64,000 bases of DNA from Brasenia schreberi (GCA_036023115.1 JAYKKT010000056.1:3412501-3476500); one strand, 5' to 3'; shown: positions 45,951 to 59,600, counted from the stretch's first letter. The notes: generated from the letters alone by a model not told the origin. Translations and numbers: made by a program.

Positions 45951-48900
45951 ATATACATATCTCATGTCATTCCTTCTTGTCCTACACCGTATAGGTTGGC
46001 CTTAGCATGTTTACTTGTGTTTGCATTGAATGAAATTTAGAATAGGTAATCTATCATTTGATTGATTACATTACTTTAGTTGCTTGCTCATGCTGAGACT
46101 TGTCAAACCCAATAAGCATTTAATATTAAAAAATATGTTATCTAGATATTTATTGAATTTTGACAGGTATTTTGACTTGCTAGTTTTGTGTGGATGACAA
46201 GATAGTACCTCTCAAGAATGTTCTGAAGGTAGGGATTTGCGCAATGCTTCTAGTATTCCGTACCTATGGATTGATCTCCTCTAGTCGTTGCCTCCAAGGT
46301 CAGAAATACTATTATTGGATTCTAATTTTGATATCTTGATGCACTTCTGTTGTTTGTGCCTTTTTGGATTTGAATTCAAAAATCTGGGATTCACTTAGTT
46401 TTGAACCACTTCAAATTAAATTCTTTTGAAAAAATTATTTTTGCTTGTTTTAATTTTTTTAAAAGTTTAGAAAATCATTAATATCTATATTTTGATAACG
46501 TTCTCTTAATTTTTAGAATATTAAAATAATTTATCTTTGGGATATCTTAGCTTTCAGAATGGCTAGTGTCTTCTTGATTCCATATTATGTGTTGTGGTGT
46601 TTGTACTCAATATAATGGATTTTCAGGCTTAGCTTATACATCCATTACTTAAGATTACAACATATACATAATCTCAACATCATTAAAATTAATTGTTGCA
46701 TCCTACAAATAGTTATACTTCCATTTAGCATAATATCACCCTTTGCCTCTTAGCATCACCCATTTAAGGTCGTCAAACCCTAAAATTCATATCAACTCAT
46801 TTTGTAACCTAATATCCACTTTAGAACCAAATCCCACATTAGGTAGAGTCATCCAATCTTAGATCCATATCCATTTTAGATCTATACTCATTTAAAGATT
46901 CATATCCATTTAGGGACCCATATCAAATTTAGATCTATATCTCTTAGGACCCAAAACCAATAGGAATAGAAACTCCTTTTGTGCTCACATTCCAATCCAA
47001 TTGTGCATGTATTTTTTTTCTTTTTATTAGCTATAAATTTTGTAGTGTAAGAGTCAATCCTTACGTATTGGGAGAAGAAGGTAATTATGAAAAGAATCTA
47101 GACAAGGCCCATCATGCAAAAAAAAAGTGAATAATAGGTGAGTTACTTTTGACTTAGTTTTTATTTTGTTTTCATAAAATTAAGAAGATTAGATACAAGT
47201 TGAGGATTCCATATAACCTAAAATTTGCATACATGAAGGACTATAGAGAAAGGTTTTCTTGCAAATGGAATGCAAATGAGCCTGCTTTTCCCAGTTCTTT
47301 GCGCTGACCTGTTCCAACAACCACATAATCGTGGACACACACCCTTTCCCCAACAGTGTTCAAAACAAAGTCCAATGTTTTATATTAAAAAAACTGGTGA
47401 AACTAGACCCAGAACTGAAGACCACCCAATTCTGTTCCAATTCTACCTTCCATAAAATCTGAACCAGAACTGGCGTTCTAGACTGCTGATTCCATGTATT
47501 CTTCTAATTTTCTTTTGAATTGCAAAATTTTTAATGTTCTTTTCTGGTTATGAGCGGTTTAGGCCTCAAACTAGAACAGAAACTGGGACCAACCATTCAA
47601 GAACCGGATTAAGAAAATGACCATAACCGGAACTGGCCATGTCTACCGTATATTTCATCAAGCCATTGAACATAATCTAGTCAGGGGGGTACACCCGGCT
47701 ACTTACGAAACTTGGCATCAGAGGGAGAGAAGGTATTGGTAACATGACATGGGTTGACACAAACCAACTCGACGTGACGGAAACAACTTTAAACATATAT
47801 GGCTAATGCCTATTTTCTCTTTAATCGAAAGACAAAAATATCTCCATGATCATTTGTATTTTAATAGAGAACCTGACAGATAGGTGTATTACGATAGAAC
47901 ACCTAGATGATTTTGGGACGAATTTTGCAGATTAGCATGTTGGGTCATGATTTGGTTACTTTCCTTAAGAGCTTAATTATGTCATATTCCTTCAACAGTA
48001 ACTAACTTTCGCTGGTGACATTGAGATGAGAAGTTTCATGGCCGTGTTTTTATACTTTGTTGCGGTATATAAAACAAGTCACAGGCAGAAGTTCTGTTTC
48101 ATATTAATTTTACCTTTATTTAATGGTCCAATGCTTCATATGCTCTCATTAAATTCTACATGAGTTTCTAGAGCTATGACCCATTGAACCACTCAAACTC
48201 TAAATGTGTATCGTATGTCGACTAGATCCAAGTATGCATACTAAAACAAAACCCAGAATTTCTTCTGGCTTCTTCATCTATGCATCTTGAATTAAAGTTT
48301 GTCAATGGATCGAGATGCCAAATCTTACAAAAATGGCACTTCGATCTTGTTCCATGCACCACTACTGCTGTGAATTCTATAATAAGCATATGGGTTCGCT
48401 CAAAAGGGATGTCGCTGTTGAAAATAAATGCTTCTTTCATTTCTAAAAGGTTTGATCAAGTTCCTAGCAGTAAGTTTTAGATAAGCTTTGTCTTGTTATT
48501 AAGTCGACCACTAAATCAAATTCCCTCACCACTTATGAACTAGTGGGAAAGATGACGCTCAAATAAATAAAAAATTGGAGAGTAACACAACAAACAGGAG
48601 CTACGTTGACGGCCATGGCTAGTGAACTGGACCAGAATGGCAAACAATTTTAGCACTTCTGTGTAGCTTAATCAAATACAAGCTTTTCTCCTGCAGACCT
48701 AGTACCAGAGTGTGTCACAGAAAACTTAAAGGACAACAATAACCATCACAACAAATATATTTTGTTGTAGTTGATATCGTTGTTGCTCAAGAAAGTCTCG
48801 AACTTACTGATTTGTTGGTTATTCTTTTCGTGTAGAGTTGCACTTATCCTTTATCCAATATATCTCAAATGAAAAAAGTGCAAACACCACTAACTAAAAA

Positions 48901-49114
48901 AAGGGCTCATTTCGGCTGCAACCAACAGCCGGGATGTGTAGAAGAACAGTCGAAATATAACTTGTTCTCAGCGTTCTTTCGGTCGACATATTCTGATTAA
49001 ACTATTCTTTAGTTTTTTTGACTGTGGCAACAATTGGAATTACGTTTTCCACAGTCAGAATTACGATTTTGAACAGTTTTTAACAGTCAGAATATGCTCA
49101 ACAATGATCAGAAT
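45951..49114. other. Gene-free stretch with one hAT-like end
   Basis: No gene is supported. At 47,631-47,645 AACTGGCCATGTCTA is the right end of the hAT-like family, preceded by GAACCGG-rich DNA from about 47,390. The matching left end was not found. The rest is AT-rich. Confidence 0.45.
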
Positions 49115-49583
49115 TGTTGGGTAATTTTCAAAAGACCAAAATATATTTGGTGAGGGTTATAGTTGAAGCCATGTTGTGGCACTAAGAGCCACCTGCTTCA
49201 GTGATATTTGTGCTCATTTTAGCACATATAGTGGTTCTAACTCATGAGCATTTTACAACCATCTTTTGACATTAAGAGCCACTTACTTAAGTGATAATTG
49301 TATTAATTAGTAGTACATGTAGTGGGCATAACTTATATATATTTAGCAATCATGTTATAGTATTAAGAGCCAACTTCTTGAGTGACACTTATTTTTGTTA
49401 GTAGCATATCATGAGTTAAATCTTCACCATGCCAATATAAAGTAGTATTGTAAAAAACATTCATCAAACTTTTTTCTCATGATGTGAGTGCTTTCTTACT
49501 TAGTTTTCTAAGAAGCCTTATAAGTTCTATTGTAGCGCTAATTGAATTTGCAACATCATCATCCTTGCTTTGCCGGTTTGTCT
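49115..49583 (+). repeat. LTR-like block with three ~90 bp tandem units (plus orientation)
   Basis: It starts TGTTGGGTAATTTTC and carries units marked by ATTAAGAGCC-type cores at 49,181, 49,271 and 49,362 (periods 90 and 91). It then matches the rest of the 36,567-37,120 block to GCTTTGCCGGTTTG. It lies about 270 bp upstream of a copia gag on the same strand and is therefore a candidate 5' LTR of that element. Confidence 0.7.
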
Positions 49584-49854
49584 AAAACCCGGTTGCGTTC
49601 ATGAAAAAAGAATTGAGGGTATTCATTGTATCCTAAAGGTGTTTTTTTGGGTCTATTGCATTCAATTAATTGATATTAATACCGGAAAATAAACATAAAG
49701 GTTAGTATTTATCATGCTTCGAAGAATAGTTTTTTCTAACATTCTTTTTAATGTGTGAAATTTGATCTCTCAAATGCCAACCACACAAAAATCGTGTCAT
49801 CTAGAAGAAGCTCTACGCCAAAAATATTTAGGTTTATTTTGTGAACATGACTAT

Positions 49855-52781
49855 TTTTCTTCGAGAGATGACATTCGACAGCATCAAGCTGGATAGATTA
49901 GATGAGAGCATTTTTTTATGGTGGCAAAAGAAGATATACTTTCTTCATACCACTTTCAAGGTCTCACTTTCAAGACTGAAAGAGAAGGAAAATGAGACTC
50001 TTTAAGAAGCTTTCAAATGATAAATTGGGATAATGATGATTATATTTGCATGAGTCAATCCTCGATAGCATGTGAAATATCTTATTCAATATCTACCAAA
50101 CATTGACATATATAAAGGACCTACGAGGTAAATTTGAAGTGAGGTACATGATGAAAGATGTTAGAAGTAAGAAATTTCTTATTACATATTTCAATAGTTA
50201 TAAGATGGTAGATGGTAGATTTGTTATAGAGCAATTGCATGAGCTTGAAAGAATCTTGAATAATTTTAAATAACATCAAATAAGCATGGATGAAACCATC
50301 ATTGTCTCTTCCGTTATAGACAAACTTCTTCTTTTTTGAAAGATTTTAAAAGAACTTTGAAACAAAGAAACAAAATATTTCTCTTTAGCAATTGACTAAT
50401 CATTATAAACTTGAGAAAGAGTAACGAAAGTAAGATGATTTTGAAGACCAATATACTCAAGAGGGGGTACATGTTATCGATGAAGCTAAGTTTATAGAGC
50501 TCTCAAAGAAAAGAAATTAAGATTTCAAAAAATCTTATAGAAACAATGGTAGAGACACCAAGCCTAAGAAAAAGCTGAACTAGTTTTGTATATAGGCAAT
50601 GCTCCTATGGCTTAAGTGAAAAGCAAAGAAATAGTTGAACTCGAATTTACTTAGGGTAGAGTTCTTACTTTTAAAGGTGTGCTCTTTGTATTGGATATTT
50701 AATAAGTATAAGTTTAAAAGTGTATTTTAGGAAGACAAGTTTATTTTGTCTAAGAAAAGCATATTTGTTGTGATGGGTTATCTATGTGAGTCTAAGTTCA
50801 AGTTGAATATCAATAACAAGGATGTTGTTTCTACTTATATTATTCACTTATAGAATTTCTAGCCTTTTCGTTTCAGGTAATTGAACTTTAGAAAATTGTA
50901 TGAAATGGTTAAATTAGATTTGATTCTAAAAATTGATAAATCAATGCATTCATGTTTTACTTGTATGTATAGTAAAATTACCATACTTCCATTTTTAGGA
51001 ATTGAAAGAAGTTCTAAAATTTTAGAATTAATTCATTCAAATATTTGTGACTTGCATGGTTGGCCAATAATAGGAGAAAAAATATATTTTACAATTTTTG
51101 TTGATGATTGTACTAGATTTTATTATGTATATTTGATGTATAAAATTGATGAAGTTTTAAAAAAATTTAAGATTCTCAAAACTTAAGAAGTTAGATGTTA
51201 GATGCTTAAGGTTTGTATTGTTGGCCAATGATAAGGGAAGAAAGAAACTTTGTAGCTTTTATTGATGATTTCATTAGATTTCGCTATGTATATTTGATAT
51301 ATGCAAAGGATGAAGTCTTAGAAAAGTTTAAGATCTTTAAAACTTAACCATCAAACTTTCATAAGTGTTTAAGAACCTATATGGGAGGATAATTTAATCT
51401 TAGTTATTTTGAGTTTACGAGAATTATACATCAAACTACAACTTCTTATTCTTTACAACAAAATGATATGGCAGAAAGGAAAAATAGAGTATTAAAAGAA
51501 ATATAAATTATATATTATTATATTTTGGTTTATCAAATGGTTATTAGGTTGAAACATTAGTAACTATTTATTTTATTTTAAATAGAGTTTCAAATAAAGG
51601 AGTCAAATTACTCCATATGAACTCTGTAATAAATAAGTCATAACCTAAACTTTCTCAAAGTTTGTGATTATGAGACTATTATCACGTTTCAAAACACAAA
51701 AGAAAGAAATTGGAGGAAAGATGAATTGAATATATCTTCTTTGAATATGCCGAATATAATGAGCCATATAAATTCATTGTAATTGAATCAAATGACTCAT
51801 ATCCATTAGTACAATGATAGAGTCAAGAGATGTTATTTTTCATGAATATAAATTAACCTTAGTTCCTAACTCTACAAGACATGCTCATAAAAATGAATAT
51901 GATATAGAAAATATTGTAACTAGTAATTATAATATAGAGAGTTTAGTGCCTAGACGAAGAAAAAGGCAATGACCTTTGTATTGAATTTCCACATGTTCCT
52001 TGTTGAAGGAACTTGTGACTTAATTGTGAGTCATATACCATTTTCTTATAACATGAAAAATGATTCATCATTTTGAAAGGAAGCCATCAAAGATGAGATG
52101 GACTCAATAATGAGTAGCAAAATTTAGAAATTAGTAGATGTTGTTTTCAGTTCTAAAGTAATTAGTTATAAATGAATTTTCAAAAAGAAAAAGAAAGTTG
52201 GTGGAATAATTGATAAATTCAAAGCTAGATTTTTGTTAGGAGTTTTTCCAGAAGAAATAATTATTTATGTTGATATATATGCACTAGTAGCTAGAATAAC
52301 TATAATTAGAATCATTTTATCACTTATATCTATATATAAACTTGTTATTTACCACATAAATATTAAAAAATATTTTTAGATGGTGAATTAGAGTAAGAGG
52401 TATATGTGACACAACCCAAAGGTTATGTTGTAATTGGACAAGAACATAAAATTTATAAGTTAGTCAAGTCCTTATATTGTTTAAACCAAGCCCTTAAGCA
52501 ATGACATCAAAAATTTGATTAAGTTATTCTTTCAAATAGTTTCAAAATGAATAAATTAGAAAATATGTTTATAGCAAATTTTATCATGAAAAAAGTTATT
52601 TGATTTGTTTATATGTTAATGACATGCTTATTTTTTATACTAATTTAAAAGAAGTTGAAAATGTCAAAAGTTTTTTTAGCAATTTTTACAAGAAGGACAT
52701 GAGAGAAGTATATGTTATTCTAGGTATTAAATTAACAAAAGAAGGAAACAATATAGGGCTTATGCAATCTTATTATATTAC
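49855..52781 (+). pseudogene. Ty1/copia gag-pol, third family
   Basis: Gag is seen as KLDRLDESIFLWWQKKIYFL (49,889-49,950). Integrase starts at about 50,881: CFTCMYSK, LELIHSNICDL and FVDDCTRFYYVYL (ending near 51,140). The region QTTTSYSLQQNDMAERKN lies near 51,430-51,490. RT is seen as WIFKKKKKVGGIIDKFKAR (about 52,175-52,230) and LYVNDMLIF (about 52,606-52,632), where the active site is YVND instead of YVDD. Stops and frameshifts are abundant. The zinc knuckle was not found. Confidence 0.75.
51040..51347 (+). repeat. Partial tandem duplication within copia integrase (period ~161 bp)
   Basis: TTGGCCAAT...(F)(I/V)DD..(R)F.YVYL...FK lies at 51,060-51,186 and again at 51,221-51,347 with clear divergence, so the catalytic FVDD/FIDD strand occurs twice. 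Confidence 0.72.
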
Positions 52782-52803
52782 AAACAACAACAACAACAAC
52801 AAT
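52782..52803 (-). repeat. (CAA)n tail of the RTE LINE
   Basis: Seven CAA/AAC units followed by AATTAAGCCTTTCTCATAC and GATGGGGTCGACTGCATGG on the plus strand. Read on the minus strand this is the 3' untranslated end and simple-repeat tail typical of plant RTE LINEs. Confidence 0.85.
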
Positions 52804-53038
52804 TAAGCCTTTCTCATACTAGATGGGGTCGACTGCATGGATTCTTTGTTTCCACAAAGCCCTATCATGTGCCATGTTAGCAGTTAACTCCCAATAAGTT
52901 AGATCATTTTTTATTGTTTCTTTCCAATACTTTTGTAGTTATCCTCTACCGTTTTAATACTTTCAAAATCTAGTTTTTCATACCTTCTTATAGGTTCTTT
53001 TGATCTTCTTTCTATATATCTAAATCATCTTAAACGAT

Positions 53039-54552
53039 ATTCTCTCATTTTATCCTTTATTGGTGTTACTCCTAATTTGTTTCTAATAACCTCATTATGT
53101 ATACGGTCTTTTCTTCTATGACTACTCATCCATCTCAATACCTTCATTTCTATCATAGACATCTTTTGTACATGTTGATGATTAACTGTCCAACACTCAG
53201 AACCATAAAACATGATAAGTCTAATTGCTGCTCTATAATATTTACCTTTTAACTTTAATGATATGTTTATATCACAAAGAATACATGATGCTCCTCTTCA
53301 TTTTAACCAACCAACATTAATTCTATGCGTAATATCTCCATCAATTCTTTCATCACTTTGAAAAATTGACCTTAAGTAGTTAAAACCTTCCTTTTGGAGG
53401 ATGCAATATGTGCCAATTTTAATTTCTATGTCCTCTAAAGTAATCAAATGATCAAACTTACATTATATATATTTTGTCTTTATTCTACTAAGTCAGAAGT
53501 CTTTACTTTTTAATGTTTCTCTCCATAGTTCTAATTATTTATTAATTTTTTCCTTAGACTCCTCTACTAATACAATGTCATCTGCAAATAACATACACCA
53601 AGGTACTATATCTTGAATATGTTTTGTTAACTCATCAATCACCATTATAAATAAGTATGAACTTAAAGTTGATCCTTGATGTAACCCAATATTAACTTCA
53701 AAGAAGTTTGTCATTACTTCATGAGTCCTCACACATATTTTTCACCATTATACATGTCTCTTATAAGGTTAATGTATGTCAATGGGATACCTCTTATTCT
53801 CTCATTTTATCCTTTATTGGTGTTACTCCTAATTTGTTTCTAATAACCTCATTATGTATACGGTCTTTTCTTCTATGACTACTCATCCATCTCAATACCT
53901 TCATTTCTATCATAAACATCTTTTGTACATGTTGATGATTAACTGTCCAACACTCAGAACCATAAAACATGATAGGTCTAATTGCTGCTCTATAATATTT
54001 ACCTTTTAACTTTAATGATATGTTTATATCACAAAGAATACATGATGCTCCTCTTCATTTTAACCAACCAACATTAATTCTATGCGTAATATCTCCATCA
54101 ATTCTTTCATGACTTTGAAAAATTGACCTTAAGTAGTTAAAACCTTCCTTTTGGAGGATGCAATATGTGCCAATTTTAATTTCTATGTCCTCTAAAGTAA
54201 TCAAATGATCAAACTTACATTATATATATTTTGTCTTTATTCTACTAAGTCAGAAGTCTTTACTTTTTAATGTTTCTCTCCATAGTTCTAATTATTTATT
54301 AATTTTTTCCTTAGACTCCTCTACTAATACAATGTCATCTGCAAATAACATACACCAAGGTACTATATCTTGAATATGTTTTGTTAACTCATCTATCACC
54401 ATTATAAATAAGTATGAACTTAAAGTTGATCCTTGATGTAACCCAATATTAACTTCAAAGAAGTTTGTCATTACTTCATGAGTCCTCACACATGTTTTTC
54501 ACCATTGTACATGTCTCTTATAAGGTTAATGTATGTCAATGGGATACCTCTT
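53039..54552. repeat. 757-bp direct tandem duplication inside the RTE LINE
   Basis: Units 53,039-53,795 and 53,796-54,552 begin ATTCTCTCATTTTATCC and end GGGATACCTCTT. I count only about half a dozen substitutions between them (for example CATAGACAT/CATAAACAT, GATAAGTCT/GATAGGTCT and TCACTTTG/TGACTTTG), roughly 99% identity. No obvious homology longer than a base or two flanks the junction. Confidence 0.95.
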
Positions 54553-54580
54553 TTTTCTAAAGTTCTCTAAAGAACCTCCC

Positions 54581-54835
54581 TCGATATCCTATCATAAGTT
54601 TTTTCTAGATCAATAAATATTATGTGAAGGTCTTTCTTTTTTGTTCTAAAATACTCTATAAGACATGTCAAAAGGTGAATCCCTTCAACAGTAGATCTAA
54701 CTATTCCTCGATATCCTAAGCTTTTTCTAATTCAATAAATATCATGTGAATGTCTTTTTTTTGCTCTAAAATACTCCATAAGATGTGTCAAAAGGTGAAT
54801 CACTTCAACGGTAAATCTACCTAGCATGAATCCAA
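54581..54835. repeat. Imperfect ~127-bp tandem duplication inside the RTE LINE
   Basis: TCGATATCCTA...AAAGGTGAATC.CTTCAAC occurs at 54,581 and 54,708, with more divergence than the 757-bp duplication, so it is older or less constrained. Confidence 0.8.
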
Positions 54836-56640
54836 ATTGGTTCTCTTATACTTGATACTTGTCTTAACATACATTCGATAATTCTTTCCCATAATTTCAT
54901 AGTATGACTCATTAACTTGATATCCCGATAATTCGAACAATTCTGAATGTCTCCATTGTTCTTATATATGGGTATAAGTGTACTCACTTTTCATTCCTTA
55001 GGCTTATTTTGGTTTCTCTATATTTCACTAAATAGTCTTGCGAACCAAGTGATTCTTGTTTTTCCTAGAATTTTCCAAACTTTTATAGGAATATTGTCTG
55101 GTACTACCGATTTACCACCCTTCATATGTTTAAGAGCATCTTTGACTTCATTTTTTTTTAATACATTGGTAGAAATTATGGTTTATATACTTTTCTGATT
55201 TGACTAACCCTCCTAAGTTAATATTAACATCTTTATTTTCATTAAAAAGCTTATAAAATAGTTTTTCCATTTGTTTTTTTATATCCTCATTTGCCACTAG
55301 AATTTTTACATCCTTGTCTTTGATGCATCTAACAAAATTAAGATCCTTAATTTTTCTATCTCTAGGCTTACCTATCCTAAAAATATCCCTTTCACCCTCT
55401 TTTGAGCTGAGTGTTTTACATAAATACTCCCAAATTTTAGCTTTTACTTCACTGACAACATTTTTTGCTTCTTTCTTTGGTTTCTTATAAGCCTCTAAAG
55501 TTTCACTAGTTTTCTTAGTAATTTGTAACATACCATCTTTGCCTTGATTTTATTTTACACTACTTCACTCCACCATCAAGATTCTTTCTGTACTAGTACA
55601 CCCCCCTTATATTCACCTAATACATCTTTCATCACTTTCCTAATATGTATAGTCATATTGTTTCACATATCACAAGGAGTACCAACGTAATTCCAAGCAT
55701 CTCCTTGAAGGACTTTTTATTTAAATATACCTTCTATTTGGCTTTTGAGGTTCCACCATTTAGTCCAAATAGCTCGATGTACTCTTTTCTTCTTTGTCTA
55801 TTTTTTTACTTATAAATCTATAACTAAAAGTCGATGTTGGGTGGTTAAGCTTTCTCCTGAAATTACCTTGCAATATTTACAACACGCTCTATCTTTTTTT
55901 CTTACAATAAAATAATCAATTTGTGTTTGTGATAAGCCACTCTTATAAGTAATTCAATGTTCATCTCATTTTTTGAAGATTGTATTGACTATAAAGAGAT
56001 CAAATGGCATAGCGAAATTTAAAATCTCCCTACCTTCCTCATTTATATCCCCAAAACCAAAGTTTTCATGAATACCTTGATATCCTAATGCCTCTTTACC
56101 GACATGTTCATTTAAGTGTCCTCCTAAACAAATCATCTTCCTTTGTGGAATTCTTTGAATTACCTTATCAAACTCCTCTCAAAAAGTTGTCTTTATACTA
56201 TCTTCTAGTCCTACTTGGGATATATAAGCACAAATTATATTCAAAATCTCTGCTCCTAACACCAATTTTAACGTCATGATTCGGTCACCATATCATTGTA
56301 TGTCTACTACACTATCTTTTAAATCTTTATTTACGTTAATACCAACTCTATTTTGAGCATTTTCCTTACCTAAGTACTATAATTTAAAACGTGTATCCTC
56401 AATCTCATTTGTTTTTTCTCCAATCCACTTTGTCTCTTGTAAACATAGGATATGAATCTTTCTCCGAATCATAGTATCTACCACCTCCATTAGCTAACCG
56501 GACAATGTTCCAATATTTCAAGAACTAATACGAATCTTCTTGTCTAATACTAGCTTCCTTAACCCCCGCATCCATCCATATTGAAAATGCAAAGACCCTC
56601 TCTGAAATTTATTCACTACATTCGACATTCGGATGGTAAT

Positions 56641-59600
56641 GTAGCAAGATTAACTTCTTTACCCACACTCGTTTCTCTTGATAAGTTCATTTGCATTGCT
56701 AACTAGCAGAAATTGTTACTAAAACTCTACTAAGATTTCTGTTTATCTATAGAGCAATCTAGGGACTTTTGACTGCACCCGTGTTGGATTTAAGGGGAAA
56801 CGTTGATGCATGATGCTTGTAATCTCGATGGTACATAGTCAAATTTAACAACACTTTGGTTGGAAAATTGAACAGATAATCTTGCACATACTCAGGAGAT
56901 ATTTAAGTTGGATGCCAAAGCTATAATGATGATGGCATCTTCACATCTTGAAGGCTAAGTGACTCCAAGTAGATCAAAAGTAAAAAAAATTGAAGAGGTT
57001 AAGGCCTTCCACTTATGAAATTGAGTGTAATCTTCAATGAGATTTGTTCTTCTAATCCATATAAATGAGTCAGGAAAAATGATGAGAAAGTGATTAGTTA
57101 AATGTAAGGATATTGCATGCCTCTTTTCTGATATTGTATTATAATGTAACCGAATAAATGTTCATGTGATTTTTTGAGTTCAGTACGAATAACAGCATCT
57201 TTTGAAATAGAGTAGGTATAAAACTGCCTCTCTCCCATATGATATAACATGTATGTGTGTATGAGAGGGAGAGAGAATAACTCGCATCACTAGAATGGGC
57301 TGTATTCACAACATATACTTTATCTACTAGACATTCAAGCCACTTAACTATCATTAAGTGTTTCTTCGAATTTGCTACATGAACATCTTATAGTTGTCAT
57401 TGCTTATAGGGCACAGTTTCTTAGTTCCCTAAGTAAACCTACATAATGTGCACTCTTCTTGGGTTGATGACAGGGTTTATCACTTGATCTGCTTGAGAAA
57501 ATAGATCACCATGACTATCTGGGTTTAATGAACATTGATCATCCAAAACATTTTGGATCATGCTATCTGCATTATAATCCAAATCCAAATCCAAATCCAG
57601 CTTATGATACTACGGACCTGTATCCAAATCAAGTTCATTCATGTCCACTTCAGGATAGCTACGCTCAAAAGGGCATGAACTATACAGTGGTGCTGGAGCT
57701 TGATCTGTTATACGTCTAATTTTGATAATATTATGTATTAAATGCAAAAAAACATCAAGACCTAATATTGCGTTTGCCAACATGATGTGAACCAAACGGT
57801 GTGCTAAGGAAATGAACATCAAGTATCTAGATAAAGTACGTTGTGTGTATATTAAGCTTGATCACCATTATGTGTTTGGCAACATGGTGTGTTTGCAACA
57901 TGATGAGCCTCAACGTACGCAGAACCTAATCCTTTCTATTTAATAAAAAGAAATCATCACTTTGAGAGAATCAAACGGTGTGCCGAATGAGACCAAATAA
58001 GCTTCAAATGGCTGTCCTTCAAGCATGTATAAACTAAGGAAATAAGTGCGACGGAAGATGCCAACATGATGTGAGGGGGAAATTTGCAGGCAAAAAGAAC
58101 ACCATGTTATTGGGTCACACACACACACTGTGGTTCCATTGCAATTAAATAATGTTAGGAAAAGCCTAGATATTTCAAGCAATACATCAATCACTTCAAT
58201 TTGCCATACTTAGCAATACAAGAATTGATACCAAAAATGTTTGAAAGGGTTAAATAAAGTGTCTTGTCATATTTGTATCTCGTGTAGGGGGATTGATTCT
58301 CTTTCGTTGCCCACCGAGTGGAGATCATGTGTTCATCCCATAAAGTCTCATGCGCAAACAGGAAAGCAAAGGTTCATCTCCAAGCCATGTGAACCCAATA
58401 CAACTATTCTCGAAGCATAAGAAGGGCCCTTGTTTGATCTTGTTGCATTTTGGTTGGAGCTATTACGTACATATAAAAAGAGTGTGTAATAGCTCACTGA
58501 AGGGTGAAAGGCCTAAACAACAAAGAGATCATTCAACCATATATGCTTAAAGAGAGATGAAAAGAAACATTAGAGTGTGATGGGGGCAATTCAAATCAAT
58601 TTAATATACTTAATATCGTTCTTGTAATGTACCCATTTTCAAATTAATTTATGAGATAATGCAAATTAGAGATCCAACATATCTTATTTTACTAGATCTA
58701 AATGCTAATATGATACAAGATAGAGCACAATAGGTATAACCAACCATATACACTTAGGATGTGTTTGTGTGTGTGGTCCTTGTGGAACTTAGGTCTATGC
58801 ATTGCACCCTTGAGGCACTGTGGATGCCAACATCTTTTAGCGGAAATTGTCATGGTTTGTGAAACCGGATCGCACAGCCAGACCGGTTGAACTATGAAAG
58901 AGGCCTTAGATCAGGTTCGGTTCACATGCAATTTAGACCAGCCTGAAAAAGGACCGGGGTCTGACCATTGGATCGTATGTTTGCCAGTGTCAATAGATGC
59001 ACATCAAAGTGATGTTCCATTGCAGCACCTAAAAGGTGCAGTTCTAGAAAGATTTCTAGGGCAAAATTAATATCCAGCAGTACCCAAAGAAAAACTATTA
59101 TCATATCGGTCTCACGTGATTACTCGTGTAGCTCATCAAGCAGTATGTCAAGTTTGAATTATAGTAGGGTCAAGCTTGAGTAGCTCACGAGTAGCTTGGC
59201 TTACTTACAAAGTTACACCACCCCCGTATCGTTTTTATAGTTTTGTTTTTGGTTGTTTAAATTTTTCAATAATAAAATTTAATAATTTTCTTTTGTGGAT
59301 GTAAATGGGTTTTCAAAGTATGTGCTTTGTTTGAGGCGTGGTTAATTGGATTCATATCTTGAAGCGGCATCTTTTGATACTTTCAAGCTTCTTTACTTTT
59401 TTTAATAAATATTATATGGTATATATATATATATATGTATATGTTTTCGGTTCAACTTTGAAGTGCCTTTCCTGGTTCATTAATTGACTGGTTAGTTTCC
59501 CGAAGATCAGAAACTATATATATACATATAATGCGAAGGACCTGCATGGCCCAGGGACTGTGCATCATACGGGGTCAGGTGGCTCCAAAAACGGGTTTCG

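Larger units (their letters stand above)
49584..52781 (+). mobile_element. Ty1/copia retrotransposon, third family (plus strand, 3' end lost)
   Basis: Leader, gag, integrase and RT follow on the plus strand up to the RTE LINE at 52,782. RNase H, polypurine tract and 3' LTR are missing on the far side of the LINE. The coding sequence is AT-rich and unlike the two minus-strand copia elements. No standard TGGTATCAGAG primer site was seen after 49,583. Confidence 0.72.
53025..56580 (-). pseudogene. RTE LINE ORF: endonuclease and reverse transcriptase
   Basis: Endonuclease (about 56,580-55,800) shows KIRIS..NIGTLSG, LCLQETKWIGEKTNEI and FDLFIVNTIF....ITYKSG. The connecting segment (55,531-55,148) has KEGERDIFRIGKPRDRKIKD and VRCIKDKDVKIL. 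RT shows GLHQGSTLSSYLFIMVIDEL and the active site FADDIVLVEES, present twice (53,535-53,732 and 54,292-54,489) because of the tandem duplication. The C-terminus has YGSECWTVNHQHVQKMSMIE and RKDRIHNEVIRNKLGV (53,213-53,025). Many stops and frameshifts; not functional. Confidence 0.87.
52782..56640 (-). mobile_element. RTE-type LINE, near full length with internal duplication
   Basis: A non-LTR retrotransposon on the minus strand from an endonuclease start near 56,580 to a (CAA)n tail at 52,782. Order and motifs match the plant RTE clade. It joins the plus-strand copia RT at its 3' tail. A 757-bp segment is duplicated in tandem, and a shorter ~127-bp duplication lies at 54,580-54,800. Target duplications were not identified. 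Confidence 0.85.

Noticed and set aside
53025..55531. Separate small genes corresponding to each RTE open frame
   Set aside because: They are successive pieces of one RTE LINE ORF on the same strand, broken by stops and a tandem duplication.
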